From JAWKWA01 sp041397765 (GTDB taxonomy: Bacteria > Pseudomonadota > Alphaproteobacteria > Rhizobiales > Hyphomicrobiaceae): a stretch of 64,000 bases of DNA. The notes beneath the pieces were generated by a model. That model was not told where the DNA came from. It made no database searches and worked only from the letters and a program-made list of their open reading frames with translations. The translations under genes and the position numbers were made by a program. Shown here in pieces: positions 30,180 through 38,897 of the stretch. Each line of letters begins with the position of its first letter. Position 1 is the first letter of the stretch. The stretch spans positions 124,001 through 188,000 of the forward strand of contig JAWKWA010000007.1 in NCBI GenBank assembly GCA_041397765.1, read 5' to 3'.

Positions 30180-30242
30180 GCCTGCTGGCCGGGAGGTGCG
30201 CCGGCTGCGGCCGGACGGGCGGGCATTGCGGGATGGGTTGGC

Positions 30243-30833
30243 ATGGCGATCACGGTCGAGCCGATTTCAGGAGAGGCGCTCGCCGGCGTGCTGCCGGCGC
30301 TCGCCCGCCTCAGGATCGAGGTGTTCCGCGCCTATCCCTATCTCTATGACGGCTCGCTCGGCTACGAGGAGCAGTATCTCGCCAAGTTCGCCGCGTCGGA
30401 GGGCTCGGTCGTGGTCGTCGCGCGCGATGGCGAGGAGGTCGTCGGCGCCTCGACCGGGGCGCCGATGGAGGGGCATGCCGACGCATTCGCGCGACCTTTC
30501 GCCGAGCGTGGCTTCGACACGAGGCGGATCTTTTATTTCGGCGAGTCGGTGCTGAAGGCGAGCCACCGCGGTCACGGGATCGGTCATGCCTTCTTCGATC
30601 ACCGCGAGGCGCATGCGCGCCGGCTCGGCGGTTTCGACATGGCGACCTTCTGCGCGGTCGTCAGGCCGGCGGACCATCCGCTGAAGCCCGCGGATTACCG
30701 CCCACTCGATGCATTCTGGCGCAAGCGCGGCTATGAGCCGGTCGAGGGTCTCGTCGCGGCCTTCTCCTGGAAAGACATCGATCAGCCGGCGGAGACCGAG
30801 AAGCCGATGCAGTTCTGGATGCGGAGGCTGTAG
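30243..30833 (+). CDS. GNAT family N-acetyltransferase
   Basis: This 196-residue protein has the GNAT acetyl-CoA site: strand FYFGESVLKASHRGHGIGHAFFDHREAHAR contains the R/Q-x-x-G-x-G/A loop as RGHGIG, preceded by VVVVARDGEEVVGAST. The N-terminal LARLRIEVFRAYPYLYDGSLGYEEQYL is typical of a subgroup annotated simply as GNAT. A later CAVVRPADHPLKPADYRPLDAFWRKRGYEPV helps shape the acceptor site. Substrate cannot be predicted. The ATG at 30243 follows GGGATGGGTTGGC, a weak ribosome site. Confidence 0.88.
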   Translation: MAITVEPISGEALAGVLPALARLRIEVFRAYPYLYDGSLGYEEQYLAKFAASEGSVVVVARDGEEVVGASTGAPMEGHADAFARPFAERGFDTRRIFYFGESVLKASHRGHGIGHAFFDHREAHARRLGGFDMATFCAVVRPADHPLKPADYRPLDAFWRKRGYEPVEGLVAAFSWKDIDQPAETEKPMQFWMRRL

Positions 30834-30926
30834 CCGCGCTTTCCGGCAGCGTCGCTTGACCGACGCACTGGCCGGGAAGCCCACGCCGTCGCAGGGGCGA
30901 GCGGCGCCCGCCCGGTCCCGCGCCGG

Positions 30927-31781
30927 TCAGGAATGCGCCCAGTCCCAGTAGAGCCGGCGCGCCCGCTTGGCGACCGGGCCGGCCTGCAGATCGCGATCCT
31001 CGATGCGGATCACCGGAACCACCTTCGAGTGGTTGCCGGTCGAGAAGATCTCGTCGGCGTCGAGGAAATCGGCGACCGTCAGCGTGCGCTCGACGACCTC
31101 GGCCCCGTCATGACGCAGGAGGCCCATGACGCGCTGGCGGGTGATACCGTTGAGGAAGGAGCCGTTCGGCACCGGCGTCATCACGACGCCGTCCCGGACG
31201 ATGAAGATGTTCGAGGTCGCCGTCTCGGCGACATTGCCGAGCATGTCGCGCACGAGCGCATTGTCGAAGCCGCGGCCGCGCGCCTCGACGATGGCGCGGG
31301 CGTTGTTGGGATAGAGACAGCCGGCCTTGGCATTGGTCGGCATGCATTCGAGCGTCGGACGGCGGAACGGCGAGACCGTCACCGAGAAGCCCTTGGGGTC
31401 GATCATCGGCTCGACCGAGAGGCAGATGAGGAAGCGCGTCGAGGCGGGGTCCGGCGGCACGCCCATATAGGCCGCGCTCTCGGCCCAGTACATCGGCCGG
31501 ATATAGATGGCCTCGCGGGTGTCGAAGCGCTTCAGGCCCTCGCGGACGAGGCCGACGATCTCGTCGGGCTTACGCGTCGGGGCGAGGCCGAGCGCAATCG
31601 CCGACTGGTTGACGCGGGCGGCATGGCGATCGAGATCGGGCGTGACGCCCTCGAAGGCGCGGGCGCCATCGAAGACGCTCGAGCCGAGATGAAAGGCATG
31701 GGTGCGCGGACCGATGATCGGCACGTTGCCGGCGTGCCAGTCGCCATCGACGAATGTCCAGGTCTCGGGCTCCGCGGCCAT
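30927..31781 (-). CDS. Branched-chain amino acid aminotransferase family (fold type IV)
   Basis: This PLP enzyme would transfer amino groups between branched-chain amino acids and 2-oxoglutarate. The 284-residue protein shows HAFHLGSSVFDGARAF, IYIRPMYWA, the PLP-lysine segment TNAKAGCLYPNNARAIVEA, NVAETATSNIFIVRDG, the GITRQRVMGL phosphate loop and EIFSTGNHSKVVPV. GGAGG lies just upstream of the ATG at 31781. D-amino acid and 4-amino-4-deoxychorismate enzymes share the fold, but the Arg/Tyr pattern IYIRPMYWA and overall length favour an IlvE-like enzyme. It follows the creatininase-like gene by 68 bases on the same strand. Confidence 0.85.
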   Translation of the reverse strand: MAAEPETWTFVDGDWHAGNVPIIGPRTHAFHLGSSVFDGARAFEGVTPDLDRHAARVNQSAIALGLAPTRKPDEIVGLVREGLKRFDTREAIYIRPMYWAESAAYMGVPPDPASTRFLICLSVEPMIDPKGFSVTVSPFRRPTLECMPTNAKAGCLYPNNARAIVEARGRGFDNALVRDMLGNVAETATSNIFIVRDGVVMTPVPNGSFLNGITRQRVMGLLRHDGAEVVERTLTVADFLDADEIFSTGNHSKVVPVIRIEDRDLQAGPVAKRARRLYWDWAHS

Positions 31782-31849
31782 GATGGCCTCCTTCCGTAGC
31801 GATCCTCGATGAAACCGACGGTCTTGGGCGGGCATCGCCGCCCCGCCCG

Positions 31850-32638
31850 TCAGCCCGCCTTCAACTCCGTCTCGAGCGCGCCGACGAGACCGTCGGTGCA
31901 GACCCTGAGCAGGGTCTCGCCCTTCTCGCGGCTCGCCTCCTTGGGCGAGGACAGGCAGCCGGTGCGCGGTGTCCATTCGCCCTTGACCGGATAGACGTCG
32001 TAGGGCGGGAATTTCGCCGGTGGATGATCGACGACGCGGTCCATGTGCACGAGGTCGGGCCGGAGCGCCAGCATCAGCGAGGTCTCCATGACGCCACCAT
32101 GCTCGAGCTCGATGCCGGGAAAGCCGTTCGGATAGAGCTCGGCGATCGTCGTCGGGGTGATGAAATCCCAATAGGAGGCGGCGACCACCTTGACATCGCG
32201 GATGTGGTCCCAGCGGAGCTCGCGCAGCGCCAGGTCGATGCCCTCGACCATGAACCACGAATTCTCGTAGTGGCCATTCACCATGACGAAGCGGCGGGCG
32301 CCGTTGCGGGCGAGCTCCTTGATGACCTCCTTGACCTGGGCGACGTAAGTCGCGCCATCGAGACTGAGAGTGCCGGGAATGTGCTGGCCGCCGCCCGATT
32401 TCTGCTGGCTCTTGTAGCCGTAGACGAAAGTCGGGGCGACGAGGGCGCCGATGCGCCGGGCGACGCGCCTGGCGAACTCCGTCGGCAGCACCACATCGGT
32501 CGAGAGCGGCATGTGGAGGCCGTGCTGCTCGTGCGAGCCGAGCGGGATGATGACGGGGGTGTCGCCGCCCGCCATGCGCGCCTCGAACTCGGGCCAGGTC
32601 AATTCGCCCGTCAGTACCGATTGCTCGGCCATCATCAC
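31850..32638 (-). CDS. Creatininase family protein (creatinine amidohydrolase-like)
   Basis: Creatininases are binuclear-metal amidohydrolases. The 262-residue protein has the first metal motif IPLGSHEQHGLHMPLSTD (Glu and His ligands plus Asp). RRFVMVNGHYENSWFMVEG and the ELEHGGVMETSLML segment supply the remaining ligands. Length is normal. True creatinine hydrolysis is found in a minority of this family, and mycofactocin-type and pyrimidine-pathway relatives exist, so the substrate is open. Three methionines at the start (MMMAEQS) leave the exact initiation codon ambiguous. It heads a probable two-gene unit with the aminotransferase. Confidence 0.85.
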   Translation of the reverse strand: MMMAEQSVLTGELTWPEFEARMAGGDTPVIIPLGSHEQHGLHMPLSTDVVLPTEFARRVARRIGALVAPTFVYGYKSQQKSGGGQHIPGTLSLDGATYVAQVKEVIKELARNGARRFVMVNGHYENSWFMVEGIDLALRELRWDHIRDVKVVAASYWDFITPTTIAELYPNGFPGIELEHGGVMETSLMLALRPDLVHMDRVVDHPPAKFPPYDVYPVKGEWTPRTGCLSSPKEASREKGETLLRVCTDGLVGALETELKAG

Positions 32639-33046
32639 CTCTTCCAGCTCTGCAGGATCGATCGCTCGGCCATTGCGCGAGGCCGTGTGCCGCCGTGCCC
32701 ATGCGGCCCCATCCTATGAGCTTTCAGGCGGCGGCGGAATTGCCGAATGGATGAGGCGCGGTCGTGCCGGCCTTGCGGCTCGCGCGGGGCCAGCCGGGGC
32801 ACGGCGACGCTTTGCGCGGCGACGCCGGGCGCGGGGCGCAGGGCGCGGGCGGACGGCCGCCAATCCTGCCGGGCAGCGGACAAAGACGGCTGGCCGCAGG
32901 TCCCGTCCAAATCCTCCGGCCTCGTCATGAGCGGAACATAACGAATATCGAGGCGTTGATTTCAGCATGAATTGCCGTGCGGGATTCAGGCCTCGACGAC
33001 AACATCTCGCGTGCGGCATGGCGAAGAGCAAAAGAGGAAACTTACG
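32639..33046. other. Divergent intergenic region with EcfG promoter
   Basis: About 400 bases lie between the divergent creatininase and PRC-barrel genes. Apart from the EcfG-type promoter near the PRC side I see no gene or repeat. Confidence 0.5.
32933..32957 (+). promoter_or_regulatory. EcfG-type general stress promoter
   Basis: GGAAC at 32933-32937, a 16-base spacer and CGTT at 32954-32957 match the alphaproteobacterial EcfG consensus GGAAC-N16/17-CGTT exactly. It lies about 90 bases before the PRC-barrel start. Genes of that type are frequent members of the general stress regulon. Confidence 0.75.
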
Positions 33047-33586
33047 ATGAAAACCACACTTCTGACGGCCACTGCCGTCGCTCTGCTGATGGCTGCCACG
33101 CCAGCGTTCTCGGCCTCCTCGACCGACACGACGGGGAGCGGCACGACGCAAGGCACCGGCACGACCGGCTCGACGACCGATGGATCGATGACCGGGACGA
33201 CCGGGACCGACGCCACGGGTGCCATCAAGCGCGATCAGACGGCCGATGTCGGCCAGATGCAGGCGGGCGACTGGATGGCCTCGAAGATGATCGGCAAGAC
33301 CGTCTACAGCACGGGCGGCGAGAATATCGGCGACATCAGCGATTTCGTCGTCGACAAGTCGGGACGGGTCAGCGCCGTGGTGATCGGCGTCGGCGGATTC
33401 CTCGGCCTCGGCGAGAAGAACGTCGCGGTGGCGCTCGATCGGCTGAACAATGTCGATACCGACGGTACGGCCCGGCTGACGCTCGACATGACCAAGGCCG
33501 ATCTGGAGAATGCGCCCGAGTTCGTGGCGATCGACCAGATGCCGTCGGGCAGCACGACCGGCTCGGATTCCGGTACGACCCAGTAG
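33047..33586 (+). CDS. PRC-barrel domain protein, secreted
   Basis: The 179-residue protein has a signal peptide (LLTATAVALLMAATPAFSA). A Thr/Gly/Ser-rich low-complexity segment (residues about 25-60) follows, then a PRC-barrel domain: WMASKMIGKTVYSTGGENIGDISDFVVDKSGRVSAVVIGVGGFLGLGEKNVAV. The C-terminus returns to Ser/Thr/Gly. AGAGGA precedes the ATG. Periplasmic PRC-barrel proteins of this kind are common in Rhizobiales and often stress-induced, which fits the EcfG promoter upstream. A strong hairpin follows the stop. The molecular function of these proteins is not known. Confidence 0.9.
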   Translation: MKTTLLTATAVALLMAATPAFSASSTDTTGSGTTQGTGTTGSTTDGSMTGTTGTDATGAIKRDQTADVGQMQAGDWMASKMIGKTVYSTGGENIGDISDFVVDKSGRVSAVVIGVGGFLGLGEKNVAVALDRLNNVDTDGTARLTLDMTKADLENAPEFVAIDQMPSGSTTGSDSGTTQ

Positions 33587-33612
33587 GTCGCACCCTTTCA
33601 TCTGAACGACCA

Positions 33613-33644
33613 GACCGGCCTCGCCCCGGCGCGAGGCCGGTCTT
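33613..33644 (+). terminator. Hairpin terminator after the PRC-barrel gene
   Basis: GACCGGCCTCGC and GCGAGGCCGGTC form a perfect 12-bp stem with a 6-base loop, 27 bases after the stop. Only two T residues follow, so termination may be modest. Confidence 0.65.
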
Positions 33645-33693
33645 GACGTGCGCCTTGTCGTCAATGCACGCACAAGGTGCAGCGATCTGTCAT

Positions 33694-33722
33694 TTGACCC
33701 CCCGGGCGAGAGCCCACATAAG
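33694..33722 (+). promoter_or_regulatory. Candidate housekeeping promoter of the matrixin gene
   Basis: TTGACC (33694-33699) and CATAAG (33717-33722) are separated by 17 bases and lie about 60 bases before the metalloprotease start. The match is five of six and four of six. Confidence 0.4.
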
Positions 33723-33783
33723 CTGATCCCGACCGCGAAGCCTCGGCTTTGCGGCAGTCGAGGGAATCCGCTTCGGGGGAGTC

Positions 33784-34566
33784 ATGGGAAGTCCGGGCCG
33801 GGGAAGGCCTTTCGCCGCGCTGTTGCTGGTGATCGTGATGATGACGCCGGGCGTGGCGCGGGCGGACTATCGGCTCGTCGAGCTCGGCGGGCGGGCAGTG
33901 AAGTGGGGCGCCCCCCGCTTCGGCGTGCCCGCGACCGTCACCTACGGTTTCGTCGCCGGGCCGAGGCATTTTGCCGGCGCGCGCAATTGCGAGGACATGA
34001 CGGCGATCGAGCCCGAGAAGCTGGGAGCGGGCGTGACCGCCAAGGGCTTCGGGGAGGTCGTGTCGAAGGCCTTCGCCAGATGGTCGCAGGCGGCGGGCAT
34101 CACCTTCAGGCCTGCCGGACCGGGCGAGCATCCGGGCATCCTCCTCGGGGTGCAGGCGCACCCGACCGGACGGGCCTATACCAATGTCACGCCGGGCAGC
34201 GGCGATGGCCTCTTCGCTGAGGCGTCGGCATCTGCGGCGCGCGGTCTCGACGGAGGCCAGGAGACGACGGCCGCGCCGCAAACCCGGACCTCGCCGATGG
34301 CGATCGGCCAGGCGCTGATCTGCCTCAACCCGCTGCGTGGCTGGAAGATCGGTCTCGACGGCAATCGGGACGTGTACGATCTGGAGTTCACGCTCGCCCA
34401 CGAGATCGGCCATGCGATCGGGCTCGATCATCCGAGCGATCGCAACGAGCTCATGCATTTCCGCTACCGGGAGGTGCCGACGCGCCTGTCGGCGGGCGAC
34501 ATTGCGGGCGCGCGTCTGCTCTATGGCCCGCCGCTGGCCTTGGCGCGGGGGCATCACGGGCCCTGA
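33784..34566 (+). CDS. Matrixin family zinc metalloprotease, secreted
   Basis: The 260-residue protein has a signal peptide (FAALLLVIVMMTPGVARA) and a metzincin catalytic site. HEIGHAIGLDH gives the three zinc histidines and the glutamate base, followed by the Met-turn candidate NELMHFRY. Upstream, FARWSQAAGITFRPAG is the matrixin-like strand-helix region, and two cysteines (NCEDM, LICLNP) may form a disulfide. DVYDLEFTLAHE leads into the active helix. There is no obvious propeptide cysteine switch. It is probably exported. It converges on the tusA-like gene. Confidence 0.85.
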   Translation: MGSPGRGRPFAALLLVIVMMTPGVARADYRLVELGGRAVKWGAPRFGVPATVTYGFVAGPRHFAGARNCEDMTAIEPEKLGAGVTAKGFGEVVSKAFARWSQAAGITFRPAGPGEHPGILLGVQAHPTGRAYTNVTPGSGDGLFAEASASAARGLDGGQETTAAPQTRTSPMAIGQALICLNPLRGWKIGLDGNRDVYDLEFTLAHEIGHAIGLDHPSDRNELMHFRYREVPTRLSAGDIAGARLLYGPPLALARGHHGP

Positions 34567-34572
34567 TTGCGG

Positions 34573-34645
34573 TGCCCGGCATCCTCGGCGGCGGCGGCGG
34601 ATGTGCGCATGGCGAGCGATGGCGTGCCGATACGCATGCCGGGCA
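34573..34645. repeat. Inverted repeat between convergent genes
   Basis: TGCCCGGCAT (34573-34582) and ATGCCGGGCA (34636-34645) are perfect inverse copies separated by 53 bases, in the gap between the converging matrixin and TusA genes. It may help end both transcripts; the long loop makes this uncertain. Confidence 0.35.
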
Positions 34646-34653
34646 TTGCCGGC

Positions 34654-34911
34654 TCAGCGCTCGATGACGAAGCGGAACTCTCCGCCTTCGGCTCGAAATG
34701 AGACGAGCCGGTGGCCCTTGGCCCGGCAGAGATCGGACAAATCCTCAGACGCCAGAGGATCGGTGGCGAGCACCTCGACGGCCTCGCCCGGTGCGGCCAT
34801 GCGCAGCGCCTTCGACGTCATGAGCACGGGCAGCGGACAGGAGAGCCCGCGCAGATCGAGGGTCCTGACGATCAGCGGCCCGGCAGGCGGCGTGGCGGTT
34901 TCATCCTTCAT
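34654..34911 (-). CDS. TusA-family sulfurtransferase
   Basis: TusA-like proteins carry persulfide sulfur on a conserved cysteine. The 85-residue protein has the signature LDLRGLSCPLPVLMTSKAL (Cys-Pro-x-Pro) at about residue 22. AAPGEAVEVLATDPLASEDLSDLCRAKGH and a final strand (GEFRFVIER) follow. The length and the domain end are normal. The start at 34911 has AGGAGG nine bases upstream. Relatives serve tRNA thiolation, molybdenum cofactor maturation or sulfur oxidation. The molybdate uptake operon lies several kilobases away and is not evidence for one of these. Confidence 0.9.
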   Translation of the reverse strand: MKDETATPPAGPLIVRTLDLRGLSCPLPVLMTSKALRMAAPGEAVEVLATDPLASEDLSDLCRAKGHRLVSFRAEGGEFRFVIER

Positions 34912-35234
34912 GGGCCGATGCCTCCTGTCGCTCGATCCCGACATCTGCGTGCCCTTTCAGAGACCGCGCGAGCAAGTGCCGGAATCGAACCACCAGGTGT
35001 CTCATCCGCGGCCTCGGTGGGCGCGCGGACGCTCGCAACGCAACCGAAACACGCGATGGCGATCGGGCGCCGGTCGCCTCCAGCGCCGGCGCGCGGCGCG
35101 GGCAGGAAACTGTCGCACAGGCTGGACCGGTCATGCTAGCTTCCCGCCGTCGCGGTGCAGCGGCCTGTTGGCCGCACCCGCCGAGATCGTTACGCAGCGC
35201 GGAGCCTCGCCCTCCCGGGCCGCAGGCAAGACGT

Positions 35235-35311
35235 GATCCCGTAGCTCAGCCGGATAGAGCATCTGCCTTCTAAGCAGAGGGTCGCAGGTTCGAATCCTGC
35301 CGGGATCGCCA
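35235..35311 (+). tRNA. tRNA-Arg (anticodon UCU)
   Basis: A 77-base cloverleaf begins GATCCCG and ends CGGGATC-G-CCA, giving a perfect 7-bp acceptor stem with an encoded CCA. The anticodon arm is CTGCC-TTCTAAG-(CA)GAG with anticodon TCT, decoding AGA (and AGG). The D-arm GTAGCTCAGCCGGATAGAGC and T-arm GCAGGTTCGAATCCTGC are canonical. Confidence 0.97.
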
Positions 35312-35585
35312 ATAAGTTCATTGTCCGCCCGCGACATCGGGAGAGCCAATTGCTGATTGGCACCGGCATCGGACCAGGGGCGGTGTTCGGCGGCGGCCGG
35401 GGACCCGAACGGAGCGCGGGGCTCGGGGGCTGGCAGCGCTGGCCCGGTGATGCGGTTTCTGACGAGGGCGGACGGGCGCGCCCGGAAAGCCCATGCTATT
35501 GATCGGATCGACCTTCATGCCGGCATGACGATGCCGATCCGCAGAGGGGTTGTCGTCGCCCGACGCTGCACCGGAGCAATCAGCC

Positions 35586-38500
35586 ATGGCCCGCGATCCC
35601 GACAAGCATGGTGGCGCAGGACGTGACGATCCGAGCGCGCCTGGTCACGTCCCGGTCGTCGGCATCGGCGGTTCGGCGGGCGGCCTCAAAGCCCTGCAGG
35701 AGCTGCTCGCCGCCCTGCCCGAGCGGATCGGCGTGGCGGTCGCGGTCATCCTGCATATCGACCCCGAGCACTCCAGCGAGCTGCCTGCGATCCTGGCAAA
35801 GCGCAACGGGATGCGCGTCCTGCAGGTGCAGGCAGACGAGGAGCTGGTTGCCGACACGGTCTATGTCATCGCCCCCAACCGCCGTCTGGTGATCTCCGAT
35901 GGTATGATCAGTGCCCGGCCCTTCGAGGAACCGCGGGGCCAGCGGGCGCCGATCGACCAGTTCTTCCGCTCGCTGGCGGAGCAGCACGGCGACGGTTTTG
36001 CGATCGTGCTGTCGGGCGGCGGCTCGGACGGCGCTGTCGGGGTTCGCGCGATGCGCGAGAAGGGCGGACTGATCCTCGTTCAGGATCCAAGCGAGGCCGA
36101 GCAGGGATCGATGCCACGCAGCGCCATCGCCGCCGGCGCCGATTTCGTACTGCCGATCAGGCAGCTCGCGGCCCTGTTCATCGAGCTCATCCGCACCAAG
36201 GCGCATGTCAACGCACGGACGCTCGAGCAGGCGAGCAGCAGCGACGAAAAGGTGCGGCGCATCCTGAGCCTCCTGCGTACGAGGACAGGCCAGGACTTCT
36301 CGCGCTACAAGCGCGCCACCGTCATGCGGCGGCTGGCAAGACGGATGCAGGTCGCCCAGACCGATGACCTGGACGCCTACTACGCCTATCTGCGCGACCA
36401 TGGCGAGGAAGCGCAGGCGCTGTTCAACGACCTGCTCATCTCGGTCACCAGCTTTTCCGGGACCCGGAGGCCTTCAAGGTCCTCACCGATCAGGTCATGC
36501 CGGAACTGTTCGGCCGGCAAGGCGTGGACAGGGTCATCCGGGTCTGGGTCGCCGGTTGTGCGACCGGCGAGGAGGCCTATTCGCTCGCCATCCTGCTGCT
36601 CGAGGAGGCGGCCCGGCGCGAGATGCGCCCGGACATCCAGCTATTCGCCACCGATCTCGACGACCAGGCGCTCGCCGTGGCGCGCGAGGGGCGCTACCCG
36701 ACCGCCATCGCCGCTGACGTCTCGGAAGATCGCCTGCGCCGCTTCTTCGTGCGCGAGGGCGAGCAGTACCGGATCCGCCGCGAGGTGCGCGACCTCGTCG
36801 TGTTCGCCTCCCATTCGCTGCTGCGGGATCCGCCCTTCTCGCGGATCGATCTCGTCAGCTGCCGCAATTTGATGATCTATCTCGATCGCGATCTGCAACA
36901 ACAAGTCTGCACCATCCTGCACTATGCGCTGGTGCCGAACGGCTTCCTGATTCTGGGCACCTCCGAGACCGCCGACAGCCCGACGGGGCTGTTCTCGACG
37001 TTCGACCGGGAGGCGCGGATCTACCGGGCCTGCGAGCGGTCGCGTGACACGCCGCCGATGCTGCCGCGCGGGATAGGCTCGGTGCGCATTCCCGACATGC
37101 CCGGTCCCCGCCCCAGTCGCCCGCCGATGGTGGTCGATGCGGCCCTCCACCGCCGATTGCTCGAGGACATCGCGCCACCCAGCCTTCTCATCGACGAGGC
37201 GCAGAGAATTGCCAATCTGTCGGAAACTGCGGGGCGCTTTCTCCTGCAGCCCGGCGGTCCGATGATGGCCGAGGCAGCCGAGGTGGTGAGGCCTGAGCTG
37301 CGTCTGGAGCTCAGGGCCGCGCTGAACCGTGCCTTCGAGCAGAATCTGCCGACGGTCACCCTGCCGATCCCGGTTCGTTTCAATGGAAAGCCAAAGGCCG
37401 TCGTGATGTTCGTCCGGCCGATCCGACCGGACAGCGCGCCCTCGGCGGCGGCGCTCGTGCTGTTCCTGGAGGGCGATGAGGTCGAGGTCGCGGGCACGGA
37501 TGGGGCCCAGTCCGGCGAAGGGACGGCCGTCGTGTCGCAATTGCGCGACGAACTGCAGGCGACGCGGACGAGGCTGCGGACCATCCGCGAGCAGTACGAG
37601 GCTGCGACCGAGGAGCTGCGGGCGGCGAACGAGGAGCTGCAGTCGATCAACGAGGAGTACCGCTCGACCGCCGAGGAGCTCGAGACCAGCAAGGAGGAGC
37701 TGCAGTCGATCAACGAGGAGCTGCAAACGCTCAACAACGAGCTGAAGCTGAAGCTCGAGATGGTTTCGCGCGCCCACAACGATCTGCAGAACCTGATGAG
37801 CGCGACGGACATCTCGACGATGTTCCTCGACTCCAGTCTGAGGATTCAGCGCTTCACGCCCCGTGTCGCCGAGCTGTTCAACGTGCAGGCCGGCGACGAG
37901 GGACGTCCGGTGACCGACTTCACCAATCGGCTCGAATATGCCGAGCTGGTCGAGGACGCCCGTCGCGTGCTCGCCAACCTGATCCCGATCGAGCGTACCG
38001 TGCACAGCGACAACGGGCGATGGTATCTGATCCGCCTGAGGCCGTACCGTACGCTCGACGACAAGATCGACGGGATCGTGGCGACCTTCGTCGACGATAC
38101 CGAACGTCACGAGTCGGAGGCTGCCTGGCAAAAGCGACAGAAGATGCTGCTCGACGAATTCGCGCACCGCGTCAAGAACACCTTGTCGGTGGTGCAGGCG
38201 TTGGCCCGGCTGACGCTGGTCGGCAGCACGCCGGAAGAGGCGCTCGATGCCTTCGAATCGCGTCTTGGCGCACTCGCGGCCTCGCACGAACTGCTGGTTC
38301 GCAGCGAATGGCGCGGTGCCAGCCTCGATGCGCTCGCACGGCAGCAATTGGCGCCCTATCTGTCGGATGACCAGTCGCGGGTGCAGATCTCCGGCCCCGC
38401 GCTGGTGCTGCCTCCTGATGTCGCCACGCCGCTCGGCCTCATCCTGCACGAGCTGGCGACCAATGCGGCCAAGCACGGCGCGTTGCGGAGCGGCCGGGGC

Positions 38501-38731
38501 AATGTGCGCATCAGCTGGGAGACGCGCGACCTGGAAGGAGGTGTCCGCGTTCTGGAGCTGAAATGGTTGGAGCGCGGTGGGCGGAAGGCGGTGGTGCCGG
38601 AGCGTGCGGGGACCGGCTGGCGGCTCATCGATGCCAGCCTGCCGAATGCCACGGTCAAGCGCGATTATGGCGCCAAGGGGCTGACCTGCGAGCTGACGAT
38701 CCCGCTGAACGGAGAGCTTCCGCCGGTTTAG
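35586..38731 (+). CDS. CheB-CheR-PAS-HWE histidine kinase fusion, one frameshift
   Basis: This is a multidomain signalling protein of about 1048 residues. Residues 17-205 are a CheB methylesterase (GIGGSAGGLKALQELL serine region, VILHIDPEHSSEL histidine, VLSGGGSDGAVGV aspartate). Residues about 219-483 are a CheR methyltransferase (WVAGCATGEEAYSLAILL; FASHSLLRDPPFSRIDLVSCRNLMIYL). A Glu/Leu coiled coil spans about 648-735, a PAS-like domain 730-841, and an HWE-type kinase 855-1048 (DEFAHRVKNTLSVVQALA; LILHELATNAAKHGAL). The frame breaks near 36453-36456, where SFF-RDPEAFKVL is expected: one T is missing from a T run. No chemotaxis genes are adjacent. ATG 35586 has GGAG nine bases upstream. 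Confidence 0.88.
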
Positions 38732-38863
38732 GGCATGTCCGACTCGCCTCTGAAACGGGCTGCATCGGCGGAATTGAGAGCGCTCGAACGACAGCCGATC
38801 GATTGGCATCGGATCGACGCCCGTGATCCTTGGGTTTTCCGCATGCTGTCGACGAGCCGGCGT

Positions 38864-38889
38864 CCCTCGGCGCTACGATGCGCCGAGGG
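38864..38889. terminator. Bidirectional hairpin between the kinase and MFS genes
   Basis: CCCTCGGCG and CGCCGAGGG form a perfect 9-bp stem with an 8-base loop, between two convergent genes and nine bases from the MFS stop. No T tract follows on either strand. Confidence 0.5.
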
Positions 38890-38897
38890 CGGGCCAG

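Noticed and set aside
35131..35349. 72-codon minus-strand frame containing a GDPGRIRTCDPLL peptide
   Set aside because: It is the antisense of tRNA-Arg, a well-known spurious protein call in bacterial genomes.
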